Positions 43,487 through 51,783 are shown, counted from the stretch's first letter. The stretch: DNA of 64,000 nt from Micromonospora sp. NBC_00421 (GCF_036017915.1 NZ_CP107929.1:7119001-7183000); one strand, 5' to 3'. Translations and numbers: made by a program. Notes: a model not told the origin generated them from the sequence alone.

Positions 43487-43698
43487 TCGGCGCCACAGTC
43501 TACGATGACATCGCCACAAGTGACGGTTACTGCGTCGTGGCGAAGTTGCAGGGAATCACCGTGGCGACTTCATGCAACTCAACTGGCACGCCGTTCACGT
43601 TCACGGACCCGGACGGGGACAAGAACGCAAGCATCCAGGTGTGCCTGTCCGGAACATCCATATGCGCTGGCCCGGCCGGCGGTAACAAGAACTTCTAA
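43483..43698 (+). pseudogene. 3' fragment of a small Cys-rich secreted-type protein
   Basis: A different frame from the Mur fragment gives about 71 codons ending in TAA: a beta-rich protein with four Cys ([39 protein letters not shown]). It has no start codon or signal peptide. It looks like the C-terminal part of an exported protein joined to the Mur fragment by a deletion. The fusion joint is near 43483-43490. Confidence 0.6.
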
Positions 43699-43773
43699 CC
43701 CTCTCGGCCGAGAAACCGAACGCGTCTCATGGCTCCTGGTCGGGTTGGCGGGGTGCGCCCGCCCGGCCAGGAG

Positions 43774-44359
43774 TCACGCCGGACCGCAATCGTATCGAGT
43801 CGGCTTCGATGGCATAGCACTGACAAGGGGCGCGGATAGTGCAGCTGCCCATTGGCCGGACGCTTGGCCCGAAGGTGCGTACGCGGCCGGAATGGTGACA
43901 GTGACCTGAACCTTACGGTCCAGGGTCTGCCATACTGTCGATGACTCCCCGATCTCGGCGTACCAGCAGACGTCAGAGATGATCCAAATCTTGGCGGTAG
44001 GATCTAGTTCCACATCTTTGCCGCCGCATTGAATCGTTAGCGGAGGGTCGCCGTAAGCTGCGTTCTGCTCGGGGCCTTCGCTGACTCGCCGCGCCGGCAA
44101 GTCGCGAAGCTGGGCCGGCAACTGTGAGATCAACGCCAGACACGCTTGTGCCTGTTCGGGGGGGCAGCTTTGGTGCCGTCATCGGGACCGGTGTCGTCGC
44201 ACCGATCCGGCCGCCGCTGCGGCTGGGCTGTGGCGTCGCGGCGGGTTTGGTTGCGTTCGGGTTCATCACGCTCAAGGTGGCAAGACTGGCAATAATCGCG
44301 AATGGTGCCGCGATCGCGGTTCCGATTAGCTTGGTACGTCGATTCGCATCCACCGTCAT
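43774..44359 (-). pseudogene. DUF3515 gene with frameshift in a seven-base homopolymer
   Basis: The N-terminal frame (membrane anchor TKLIGTAIAAPFAIIASLATLSVM, then PVPMTAPKLPP) and the C-terminal frame ([75 protein letters not shown]) together make one intact DUF3515 protein. They are out of register by one base within a run of seven Cs on the minus strand (44158-44164). With six Cs the frame reads through (PKLPPEQAQAC). It is a pseudogene, a phase-variable gene, or a sequencing error. Confidence 0.78.
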
Positions 44360-44688
44360 GACCGTCAAGCTCTTTCTTGTGCAGGCGCTCGCCAATGCCC
44401 AGAGCCTATCAGTAGCCACCTGGCCTCTCGTTGTGAGGCCAGGCTACCTGAATCTCACGGCTCAGTGGATGTAAGTCACTCAGCTCCCTGGCCTGCTGTC
44501 GGCTCGGGGTGGAGGCTTCCTCCATGCGTCTCGGGAGGCTCCGGTGCATGCTGGTGATGCGGTGTCGAGCAAGCAGCGCGGTGGCGTTGCGGTGCGGACT
44601 GTTCTTCGGTCAAGGCGTTTCGGTCGCACGGCTGCCTCTGTGGTGGACCTGACACCTGTATTGACGACGCTATGCGTCATAGGTTGCC
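44360..44688. other. Gene-free stretch inside the element
   Basis: About 330 bases. It contains a perfect 9-bp hairpin (44419-44443, arms CCTGGCCTC and GAGGCCAGG) and a small GACGC/GCGTC palindrome (44666-44678) next to the stop of the following gene. No gene is supported. Confidence 0.45.
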
Positions 44689-45027
44689 CTAGAGGTCAAT
44701 CTCGTCGTCATTGTCGGGTGCCGGAATCCAGTACGGTTCCCGTTCAACCGGTACCACGAGCGCCGCCGCCGGCCGCGACCTCGCCCACCTCAGAACCTCG
44801 TCGCGGGTGCCTTCGATTCCCGCCACCCCGGCCGTCTGACCACCTGGCATCTCGTCTACCCAAGTGGCAGCCCAGACGATTTCCCGTTCCAAGTTGCGGC
44901 CTTTATGTATGTAGACCGTGCCGTGCCCGGGGCGGGGGTCGGTTATTACCTGTGCGGGCGCGATTTCTTCGTCACGAATCTCGGGTGGAAGATAATAGGC
45001 ATTCGTGCGGCGGCGAGGTTGCTCCAT
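44689..45027 (-). CDS. Element-borne hypothetical protein
   Basis: A 112-residue soluble protein, not recognised. It contains VYIHKGRNLEREIVWAATWVDEMPGG, a basic helix and an acidic end (PDNDDEIDL). TAGTAT lies exactly 7 bases before the ATG and there is no Shine-Dalgarno sequence, so it is leaderless. It sits downstream of the secreted protein gene on the same strand. Confidence 0.68.
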   Translation of the reverse strand: MEQPRRRTNAYYLPPEIRDEEIAPAQVITDPRPGHGTVYIHKGRNLEREIVWAATWVDEMPGGQTAGVAGIEGTRDEVLRWARSRPAAALVVPVEREPYWIPAPDNDDEIDL

Positions 45028-45154
45028 GTGGCGGATACTACCGGACTGGCTGAGATCCGAACCGGGAAGCGGGTCGAGCCCCGTGTGATCATTTTCTTGG
45101 TCACGCGGGGCTCGACCGTCTGGTGTTATTCAGGTACCGCTTGTCTCGGGTGCG

Positions 45155-45913
45155 TCAGGACGGGCTCCACCCCGAGCCGTACCAGGCGCTGCCCATCTGC
45201 GGCGGGTCGTCCAGGTTGTACGCCCCGGCGGAGTTGCGGTGGAACTTCGGGCTGTTGACGAAGGTGTACCAGCGGCCCGGGTACGAGCTGGACGGGTCAG
45301 TCCAGTCGAACTGGTGGGCCACTCCGGCATGAGCGACGGTGCTCTCATAGGCGATGTAGCCGCCTGATCCGAAGCAGCTCACCAAGGCCCCGGCCCCATA
45401 CGGGCCACCGCTCCAGGTCTGCAACGTCGAACCCCCGCTCACGGGGTAGCCCTCGGGGTGGGCGCTGCTGAAGTACAGCCGCTCACCCGAGGCCCGGACC
45501 TGCTTCGTGCCGCGTGTCGACTCGAACTGGAAGGGCTTTGACGTAGTGGTGCCTCCGCTGAACTTCACCTCGATGAAGAACTCGGTACTGCCCAACGTGG
45601 TGCCGTTGTAGCCGTAGATGCCATCGCCGCTGAACTCGGCCCAGTAGTTCGCGACGTAGTACCAGCATCCGAGCACCGAGCACGTTCCGCCGTTGGCTCG
45701 GACCTTCGACGTGTCCGGGCAGATCCACGCACCCTTTCGTGCGCTGACCGGACTGGAGCACTGGTCCGCCCCGGTTGCGGTCATGGCTTCGGTGTACGCC
45801 TTCGTAGTCGTGCTCGGTCGGGAGTCTGCGACTGCGGGGGCGGCGCTCACGGTGAGCCCACCGGCAGCCACCAGCATTGCGGCGAGTAGCAGTCTTGCGA
45901 ACCGTTTGACCAT
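45155..45913 (-). CDS. Secreted protein of unknown function
   Basis: A 252-residue exported protein. The signal peptide (MVKRFARLLLAAMLVAAGGLTVSAAPAVADS, cleaved near AVA-DS) is followed by a Cys-containing, Trp/Tyr/Gly-rich beta-type sequence (KGAWICPDTSKVRANGGTCSVLGCWYYVANYWAEF, RWYTFVNSPKFHRNSAGAYNLDD). No catalytic motif is recognised. GGAAGAAGAGGCG precedes the ATG. It is cargo, with no link to replication or excision. Confidence 0.8.
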   Translation of the reverse strand: MVKRFARLLLAAMLVAAGGLTVSAAPAVADSRPSTTTKAYTEAMTATGADQCSSPVSARKGAWICPDTSKVRANGGTCSVLGCWYYVANYWAEFSGDGIYGYNGTTLGSTEFFIEVKFSGGTTTSKPFQFESTRGTKQVRASGERLYFSSAHPEGYPVSGGSTLQTWSGGPYGAGALVSCFGSGGYIAYESTVAHAGVAHQFDWTDPSSSYPGRWYTFVNSPKFHRNSAGAYNLDDPPQMGSAWYGSGWSPS

Positions 45914-46078
45914 CGCCTCTTCTTCCTTCGACGGTGTTCGACAACAGCCGTTTAGCCGATCGCCGTTCACCTTGATATCAGGGGATGGGCACGCGGAAAG
46001 TCTGGGCCCTTAATCGAAAGACGTCCCGTGCCTTAAATGAAGGTTATTGGCGAACCCGTCCAACATGAAAGGTGGTCG

Positions 46079-46103
46079 ATTGTCGGAGTTCGACTCCGAC
46101 AAT
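46079..46103. promoter_or_regulatory. Perfect 25-bp palindrome upstream of the replication gene
   Basis: ATTGTCGGAGT and its complement flank TCG, 45 bases before the RepSA-type start. A long dyad in this position could be the operator of a replication repressor, an origin element, or a leader terminator. Confidence 0.65.
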
Positions 46104-46147
46104 TTCAGCGAAATCTGCCACCCGAGATTTCCCGAATGAGGATTCCC

Positions 46148-47569
46148 ATGCGCGAAAGTGACTCAAATGGAGATTTGCAACGGTTGACCTTCACCGACCG
46201 AGAGATCCTGACCACCGCCACCCACCCCGACTTCCGGGCATGGCTTGCCCGCATACGCCACATCGGCGGCTGCCAACACCCCGTCCACCTCGTCGGCCAC
46301 ACCCTGACCGTGGACGCCACCACCGGCCGCCTGGTGGACGCCTTCACCAGCGCCGAACAACCATACGGCCGACTCACCATCGCCTGCGGCAACCGCCGCC
46401 AATCCCGCTGTGAACCCTGCGCCCGCCTGCACCAGGGCGACACGTACCAACTCGTGGTGTCCGGGCTCGCCGGAGGCAAGTCAGTCCCCGACACCGTACG
46501 GATGCACCCGCGCGTCTTCGTTACCTTCACCGCACCCAGCTTCGGCCCCGTCCACCGGCACACCACCGACAAGCCCTGCCGGCCGCCCCGCCCACGTCGC
46601 GGCCTCGTCTGCACCCACGGCCGACCCCTGTGGTGCCTCGACCGCCACGCAACTGACGATCCGCTGACCGGTTCACCGATCTGCGGCGACTGCTACGACT
46701 ACCCGGCCGCCGTGCTCTGGAACGCGCACACCCGCGAACTCTGGCAACGCCTGCACCGCAACCTGTACGAAGCCATCGCATCGTCGCGCGGCATCTCCCG
46801 CACCGCCGCACGCAAGACAGTCCGTATCGCCTACGCCAAAGTGGCCGAGTACCAGCGACGCGGGTCAGTCCACTTCCACGCCGTCATGCGCTTCGACGGC
46901 CCCACACCTGCCACCCCACCGCCAGCCTGGGCAACGCTGCCACTGCTGATCCAGACCATCCGCACCGCCACCCGCCGCGTCCACCTGGCCGTGCCCGGCC
47001 TGGACACCGTCCTCCGGATCGGCGCACAACTCGATGTCCGACCCATCCTCCCCGGCCACCAGGGCGACGACCTCACCGAACGCGCCGTGGCCTCCTACAT
47101 CGCCAAGTACGTCACCAAACCCGATGTCGCCGGCATCACCGTGGACCGCCCCATCCGCGACGCCATCACGATCTCGGTTCTTCCCCTCACCGAGCACGCG
47201 CGCACGCTCATCCGCACCTGCTGGAGTCTTGGCAGACGGCAGGAATACAAGGCCCTGAACCTGCGGCGGTGGGCGCATCAGCTCGGCTACCGAGGCCACA
47301 TCGCCAGCAAAAGCCGGGCCTACTCCACCACCTACACCGCGCTACGCGCCGCGAGGGAGGAACACCGCCGCGACCAAGCCGAGAAGGAGGCGACCGACTC
47401 GGACACCATCACGGACAAGCGCTGGACCTACACCGGCACCGGCCACACCGCCGGTCAAGCCATGTTCGCTGACGCCATCGCGGACGACCTGCGAACCGCC
47501 CGTGAAGCCGCACACGACGTCCGCATGAGTGTCGACACCCCTCAGGAGACACACGATGAACCCCGCTGA
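46148..47569 (+). CDS. RepSA-type replication initiator of an integrative element
   Basis: A 473-residue rolling-circle type initiator of the pSAM2 RepSA family. A Cys-rich N-terminal segment (CGNRRQSRCEPCARLH) and a second one (CLDRH...ICGDCYDY) may bind zinc. The HUH motif is GSVHFHAVMRFDG, and the catalytic Tyr is in ASYIAKYVTKPD. AGGA precedes ATG 46148. It overlaps xis by 14 bases, so replication and excision are co-expressed. Confidence 0.9.
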   Translation: MRESDSNGDLQRLTFTDREILTTATHPDFRAWLARIRHIGGCQHPVHLVGHTLTVDATTGRLVDAFTSAEQPYGRLTIACGNRRQSRCEPCARLHQGDTYQLVVSGLAGGKSVPDTVRMHPRVFVTFTAPSFGPVHRHTTDKPCRPPRPRRGLVCTHGRPLWCLDRHATDDPLTGSPICGDCYDYPAAVLWNAHTRELWQRLHRNLYEAIASSRGISRTAARKTVRIAYAKVAEYQRRGSVHFHAVMRFDGPTPATPPPAWATLPLLIQTIRTATRRVHLAVPGLDTVLRIGAQLDVRPILPGHQGDDLTERAVASYIAKYVTKPDVAGITVDRPIRDAITISVLPLTEHARTLIRTCWSLGRRQEYKALNLRRWAHQLGYRGHIASKSRAYSTTYTALRAAREEHRRDQAEKEATDSDTITDKRWTYTGTGHTAGQAMFADAIADDLRTAREAAHDVRMSVDTPQETHDEPR

Positions 47570-47777
47570 CCGCCCTTGGACTATCGAAGCCGTACGTGCT
47601 CTGGGATTGACGACAGACGTGGAAACCGCCGGAGCAGTCCTCGGTGTCGGCCGGAGCAAGACGTACGCGCTCGCCAAGCGTGGAGAGTTTCCCGTCCGGG
47701 TGCTCCGCGTCGGGCGCAACTACGTCGTGCCGGTGCCGGCGATCTTGGAACTACTCGGAGTTGGTGCCGTCCCCTGA
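47556..47777 (+). CDS. xis: Excisionase (Xis), helix-turn-helix
   Basis: A 73-residue winged-helix protein (WTIEAVRALGLTTDVETAGAVLGVGRSKTYALAKRGEFPVRVLRVGRNYVVPVPAILELLGV) of the AlpA/excisionase type, which directs the integrase to excise the element. CAGGAGACACACG precedes the ATG. It overlaps the replication gene and is convergent with a small gene on the other strand. Confidence 0.88.
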   Translation: MNPADRPWTIEAVRALGLTTDVETAGAVLGVGRSKTYALAKRGEFPVRVLRVGRNYVVPVPAILELLGVGAVP

Positions 47778-47987
47778 CGGTGCTGCCCACTGTGGGGTGT
47801 GCCGTCCGGACAGCACGTCATCGACCAGGAGCGCGACGATTCCGGCGGCGGTGAGGTCGGGCCGTATCCGCACGAGCTTGTCTACCTCGCTGCGGGAGAG
47901 CCTGATCTTGATCTGCTGATCGCGCTTCTCCTCGCCGGGAAGGGCTGGCAGCCCTTGAGCGGCTTCTACTACCCGGCGTCGTCGCAT
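47751..47987 (-). CDS. Small basic protein between xis and int, possible ribbon-helix-helix repressor
   Basis: A 78-residue protein. The middle (KRDQQIKIRLSRSEVDKLVRIRPDLTAAGIVALLVDDVL) has the strand then helix-helix pattern of ribbon-helix-helix proteins; the N-terminus is very basic. GGAAGGCCAGCT precedes the ATG. It is divergent from int, and a paired 8-base palindrome lies between them, so it probably represses int and itself. It overlaps xis convergently by 27 bases. It could also be a mobilisation accessory protein. Confidence 0.65.
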   Translation of the reverse strand: MRRRRVVEAAQGLPALPGEEKRDQQIKIRLSRSEVDKLVRIRPDLTAAGIVALLVDDVLSGRHTPQWAAPSGDGTNSE

Positions 47988-48017
47988 AGCTGGCCTTCCA
48001 TCAGTCATCATGAGAAG

Positions 48018-48037
48018 TGGTACCATCAAAGGTACCT
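48018..48037. promoter_or_regulatory. Paired palindromic operator before int
   Basis: TGGTACCA (48018-48025) and AGGTACCT (48030-48037) are each palindromic and lie 12 bp apart centre to centre. They share the core GGTACC. This pattern suits two ribbon-helix-helix dimers side by side. The site is 28 bases before the int start and 31 bases before the divergent gene start. Confidence 0.7.
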
Positions 48038-48064
48038 CTTTCCCTCGCTCTCCAAGGAGGAATC

Positions 48065-49657
48065 TTGCGAGGCTCAGTATTTCGTCGGTGTGCCTGCCGA
48101 GATCCCCAGACCGGCAAGCAGTATGGGCAATCGTGCCCGAAGCTCAGTCAGCGCCGACACGGCACCTGGGGTGTACGGCAGGAGTTGCCGCTGAACGGTG
48201 ACGGCGAACGCCGCACGTTTCGACGCTCCGGCTACTCGTCCGCGACCGAGGCGCAAGCGGACCTTGACCTGCTCCGCGCATTCCTGGCCGTTCCTGACGC
48301 GGATGACGTCGGCGGCCGTCAGCGGATGGGGGACATGCTGGAGCAGGTCGCGGCCAAGCGCGAGCCGTTGCCCGATCTGGAGGAGACGCGCCGCAAGTTC
48401 CGAAGCGGCCACTCCCTGACCGCTCGGACCACAGTCGGAGAATGGCTGGACACCTGGATTGCTGGTCGGAAGATTCGCCGCAGCACGATCGATCGCTACA
48501 AGCGAGACATCCGGCTTCACCTAAAACCGAACATCGGTGCCATCCGCCTTGACCGCCTGCGCGTGTCGCACCTGACGGAAATGTTCAATGCGATCGTTGA
48601 ACGAAACATCGAGATAGAGGAGGCTAACGCCCTGCGCCGGGCGGCGATTGAGGAATTGAAGACGCTCAAGGGTCGTGAGCGTCGCCGGGCTGCCCGTGCT
48701 GCTATCGCTGAGATGTCGCCCTTTCGCCGTGCGGTCGGCCCGACCACGCGGAAGCACATCCGGGCGACCGTGAGGGCGGCTCTCAATGACGCCATCGGGC
48801 AAGAGTTGATCACGTTCAACCCTGCCGCTCACGTCGAACTCGACCCAGTCCGGCGGGCCAAGGCTCGGGTGTGGACGGCGGAGCGTGTGGAGCAGTGGAA
48901 GGCTACCGGCGAGCGACCCTCACCGGTCATGGTGTGGACCCCCGCCCAGACGGGGGCCTTCCTCGACGCAATCGTGGGTGACGAGCTGTACGCGCTGTTC
49001 CACCTGATCGCCTACCGAGGGCTGCGTAGGGGTGAGGCGTGCGGAGTGCGGCCGGAAGACCTGGATCTCAAGGGGCGGTCGCTCGCTGTAGCTACCCAGC
49101 TCGTGGACATCAGTGGAGTGATCGAGGAAAACGAACCCAAGAGTGAAGCGGGTAACCGGATTGTCGCTCTCGACATCGACACTGTTCGCGTCGTGAAGCG
49201 GCACATCAAGCGGCAGCGGAAAGCCCGCGAGAAGGCTGCTGCGGCGTGGGTCGACAGCGGCCGTCTCTTCACCCGCCCTGATGGGCAATGGGTCGAACCG
49301 ACGTGGCTGTCTGACTACTTCGAACGGTTGGTTAGGCGCGTCGGCCTTCCGCCGATCCGGCTGCACGATCTCCGTCACGGGGCGGCCACGATGGCGCTCT
49401 TGGCCGGCACCGACAAGAAGGTGGTTCAGGAATTGCTCGGGCATTCCTCCTACTCGCTGACGGCGAACACGTACACGTCCGTCCTGCCGGAGCTTGCCAT
49501 GGAAGCCGCCGAGGCGACGGCCCGCCTCGTGCCGCGTCGGCGCACCAAGGGCACCGCCGGGCTCACCTCGGGCTCACGTGGGGCCAATCCATCGAAGGAT
49601 GGCGCTAAGAAAGATCGCAAGAAGAGCAAGAAACAGCAGGTCAACCCCGCTGCATGA
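48065..49657 (+). CDS. int: Tyrosine integrase of the element
   Basis: A 530-residue tyrosine recombinase. The N-terminal arm-binding part (RGSVFRRCACRDPQTGKQYG) is followed by the core-binding domain (TVGEWLDTWIAGRKIRRSTIDRYKRDIRLHLKP) and the catalytic domain, whose Arg (AYRGLRRGEACG), HxxR (HDLRHGAATM), His (LGHSSY) and nucleophile Tyr (NTYTSV) are all present. It recombines attP with the tRNA-Arg attB. The start is a TTG with AAGGAGG four bases upstream. It ends three bases before attR. Confidence 0.94.
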   Translation: MRGSVFRRCACRDPQTGKQYGQSCPKLSQRRHGTWGVRQELPLNGDGERRTFRRSGYSSATEAQADLDLLRAFLAVPDADDVGGRQRMGDMLEQVAAKREPLPDLEETRRKFRSGHSLTARTTVGEWLDTWIAGRKIRRSTIDRYKRDIRLHLKPNIGAIRLDRLRVSHLTEMFNAIVERNIEIEEANALRRAAIEELKTLKGRERRRAARAAIAEMSPFRRAVGPTTRKHIRATVRAALNDAIGQELITFNPAAHVELDPVRRAKARVWTAERVEQWKATGERPSPVMVWTPAQTGAFLDAIVGDELYALFHLIAYRGLRRGEACGVRPEDLDLKGRSLAVATQLVDISGVIEENEPKSEAGNRIVALDIDTVRVVKRHIKRQRKAREKAAAAWVDSGRLFTRPDGQWVEPTWLSDYFERLVRRVGLPPIRLHDLRHGAATMALLAGTDKKVVQELLGHSSYSLTANTYTSVLPELAMEAAEATARLVPRRRTKGTAGLTSGSRGANPSKDGAKKDRKKSKKQQVNPAA

Positions 49658-49659
49658 AA

Positions 49660-49703
49660 GTGCGCCCGGCAGGATTCGAACCTGCGGCCTTGGGATTAGA
49701 AGT
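49660..49703 (-). other. attR (inside the functional tRNA-Arg gene)
   Basis: A perfect 44-base copy of attL. It forms the 3' part of the tRNA, so insertion restored the gene. Confidence 0.88.
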
Positions 49704-49733
49704 CCCCTGCTCTATCCGCTGAGCTACGGGCGC
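49661..49733 (-). tRNA. tRNA-Arg (anticodon UCU)
   Basis: A 73-nucleotide tRNA: 7-bp acceptor stem, D arm GCTC/GAGC, anticodon loop CTTCTAA (anticodon TCT), a T arm with TTCGAAT, discriminator A. The first anticodon pair is G-A. No CCA is encoded. It is the integration target of the element. Confidence 0.93.
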
Positions 49734-49885
49734 GCGGCGTACGTGTCGCGCCAAGAGGGTACCGCCGACCCTCCGCCGTACGGCGGAACGGGTCGCTTCC
49801 GGACACGCATGATCAGGGTCGCACGGCACCCCCGGGCCCGGGCACCCCTCATCCGGGCGGCGCGTCGGGCCGTACCCTCGGGTCC

Positions 49886-50572
49886 GTGTTGCTGGAACCG
49901 GATCTCGAGAACGAGGTCGCCTACGAGCTGTGCCAGCTCCTGGGCCGGGCCATCCTGCCGGTCGACGCGGCGGACGACCCGGGTACCGCCTTCTTCCTCG
50001 CGCATCCCGACGGTGGGTTCCTGCTGACCGCCGACGTCGTGGCCGGGCGGGCGCAGCGGCTCGGCCTGCGGCCCAGCGTCACCGAGCCGGCGGACGTGGC
50101 AGGTGAGTCGTTGGTGCTGGCGGACCTTCCGGCGCGCTGGGTGCGTGACACGCGGCTCGGGGTGGCGGCCCTGCCGACCGGCGAGTTGCACGCGTTCGCC
50201 GAAGGGCAGGGCTGGCGGTGGCGGGTGCAGCCGGTGCCGGCGGCGGTCGCTGTCGGGGCGGACGACCTCGCCGGGTTCGGTGCCGGGCCGGTCACCGCGA
50301 TCGTGCTGGCCCTCGGCGTCGGCGGCGACGGCAGCCGACCGCTGGAGGTCGCCGTAGAGCGGGCCGTCCGCGACGGCGACCGGCTGCGGATCACCGCCAC
50401 GCTCCCCGCCGGCTACGTCGGCGCTCCCGTCTTCGGGGTACGCCCCGACGCCGCCGGGGAGATCAGTCTGCGCTGCCTCGGGGTGCTGCTGCCCGCCGAC
50501 GGCAGTGGCTCCGGAGGCGGGCACCCGGTGGCCACTCTCGACCGGGTGCTCACGACCCTGCCCACCGCCTGA
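49886..50572 (+). CDS. Conserved hypothetical protein
   Basis: A 228-residue soluble protein that I do not recognise. It starts LEPDLENEVAYELCQLLGRAILPVDAADDPGTAFFLAHPDGGFLLTADVVAG and looks mainly beta-rich, with an ending (LPAGYVGAPVFGVRPDAAGEI, VATLDRVLTTL) recalling the last strands of trypsin-like folds, but no catalytic triad is seen. TACCCT lies 7 bases before the GTG, so it is leaderless. Confidence 0.68.
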   Translation: MLLEPDLENEVAYELCQLLGRAILPVDAADDPGTAFFLAHPDGGFLLTADVVAGRAQRLGLRPSVTEPADVAGESLVLADLPARWVRDTRLGVAALPTGELHAFAEGQGWRWRVQPVPAAVAVGADDLAGFGAGPVTAIVLALGVGGDGSRPLEVAVERAVRDGDRLRITATLPAGYVGAPVFGVRPDAAGEISLRCLGVLLPADGSGSGGGHPVATLDRVLTTLPTA

Positions 50573-50611
50573 TCCCCACCATCGGCCCGGCGGGCGGCAG
50601 GCGGGCGTCCT

Positions 50612-50725
50612 GATCGACTCACCGGGGCCGAAACGGCGTGTCCCGCGCTGCTCGTTGCCGCGCCCCCGGCCCAGGTGAGTCGACCATTGCGGCCTTGCCG
50701 CTACCTCGGCCCCGGTGAGTCGATC
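50612..50725. repeat. Perfect 20-bp inverted repeat reaching into a gene end
   Basis: Arms 50612-50631 and 50706-50725 are perfectly complementary over 20 bases; a partial third copy of the arm core (GGTGAGTCGAC) lies at 50673-50683. The right arm encodes the last residues (MIDSPGPR) of the hydrolase gene, so the gene end may derive from repeat sequence. Confidence 0.75.
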
Positions 50726-51783
50726 ATGTCGCCGGCACGCGGGGCGGGGATCGGGTCGGCCTGGGCGACCGGGGTCGGTTCGCCGGGGGGAACCGTTGCG
50801 GTGGAGGGCGGCGCGGTGTCGGCGGGGCGGGTGGGGCCGGCACCGAGGAAGGCTTCGGCCCAGCGGCCGACCTCGGTGAAGACCTGCTCGCGTACGGCCT
50901 GGCCGGAGAGGACCAGGTCGTGCTTGCCGCCGTCGAAACGGGCCACGGTGACGTGCCGGCCGAGCCGGGGTGCCCAGCGGACCATGTGCTCCACGTCCAG
51001 CACCGCGTCGGCCAGGGCCGCCGAATCATGCCAGCAGGTGCCCCGGAAGCTCCGGGTCGAGCAGGCCAGCAGCACCGGGACGGGGATGTCCAGGCCGGCG
51101 CGGAGCTGCCGTTGGGCGGTGCGGATCGCGGCCAGCCAGCCGGCCCGCACCGGAAACCCGGCGAGCGGCTTCCAGGCCAGGTCGTACGTCCACTCGCCGC
51201 GATGGTCGGCGTGCAGGCTCTCGCCGTACACGGTGCCCAGGCCGAAGGGGAGGGCACGGTGCGGCGCGCGACGGCCCAGCCGGGCGACGGCCGCCGCGAG
51301 GGGTCGACGGACCAGCCAGGGGGCGTTGATGTCGAAGAAGGGGCTGTTCAGGACGAGCCCGTCGACCAGCCCTGCGTCGCGGCGGGCGTGTGCCCAGAGC
51401 GAGATGATCAGGCCGCCGGTGGAGTGGCCCATGACGAGCAGGGTGTCGTGCCCGTCCCCGTCGCGGATGATCCTGGCGGCGGCGTCCAGCTCGGGGAAGT
51501 AGTCGCTCAGGTCGCGGCAGAAGTTCGGGGTCTGGTGGGGCAGCAGGCTGCGGCCGTACTTGCGCAGGTCGAGGGCGTAGAAGTCCCAACCACGGGCGGC
51601 GTAGAAGTCGGCCAGGTGGGTCTGGAAGAAGTAGTCGACGTAGCCGTGCACGTAGAGCACCGCCCGACCGGTGGGGCTGTCCGCGCGCCGGCGGACCAGC
51701 GTCGCGACCACCGGCCCCTCGTCGTCGGTGCCCAGGTCGATCGTCTGCCGCTCGTACGGCGGCCCCAGCACGTCCTGTTCCAC
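50701..51783 (-). CDS. Alpha/beta hydrolase, S33/monoglyceride-lipase type
   Basis: A 360-residue hydrolase. Oxyanion motif HGYVDYFFQ near residue 47, WDFYALDLRKYGRS near residue 66, nucleophile elbow GHSTGGLI near residue 118, and a late His in DGGKHDLVLSG. The C-terminus is a disordered Pro/Thr-rich tail that ends within an inverted repeat. TAGCGT lies 7 bases before the GTG start and no Shine-Dalgarno sequence is seen, so it is leaderless. The substrate is probably a lipid ester (inference). Confidence 0.88.
   Translation of the reverse strand: MEQDVLGPPYERQTIDLGTDDEGPVVATLVRRRADSPTGRAVLYVHGYVDYFFQTHLADFYAARGWDFYALDLRKYGRSLLPHQTPNFCRDLSDYFPELDAAARIIRDGDGHDTLLVMGHSTGGLIISLWAHARRDAGLVDGLVLNSPFFDINAPWLVRRPLAAAVARLGRRAPHRALPFGLGTVYGESLHADHRGEWTYDLAWKPLAGFPVRAGWLAAIRTAQRQLRAGLDIPVPVLLACSTRSFRGTCWHDSAALADAVLDVEHMVRWAPRLGRHVTVARFDGGKHDLVLSGQAVREQVFTEVGRWAEAFLGAGPTRPADTAPPSTATVPPGEPTPVAQADPIPAPRAGDMIDSPGPR

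Larger units (their letters stand above)
38053..49703. mobile_element. Integrative element in tRNA-Arg, AICE-like, 11.65 kb
   Basis: Bounded by a perfect 44-base direct repeat derived from tRNA-Arg(UCU). The right end carries repSA-type, xis and int genes in the order and spacing typical of pSAM2-like AICEs. The left and centre carry cargo and regulators. No TraB/FtsK translocase, Spd or Pra gene is visible, so self-transfer seems lost, or relies on a helper. The interior is more AT-rich in places, most clearly 38296-40200. Confidence 0.85.
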
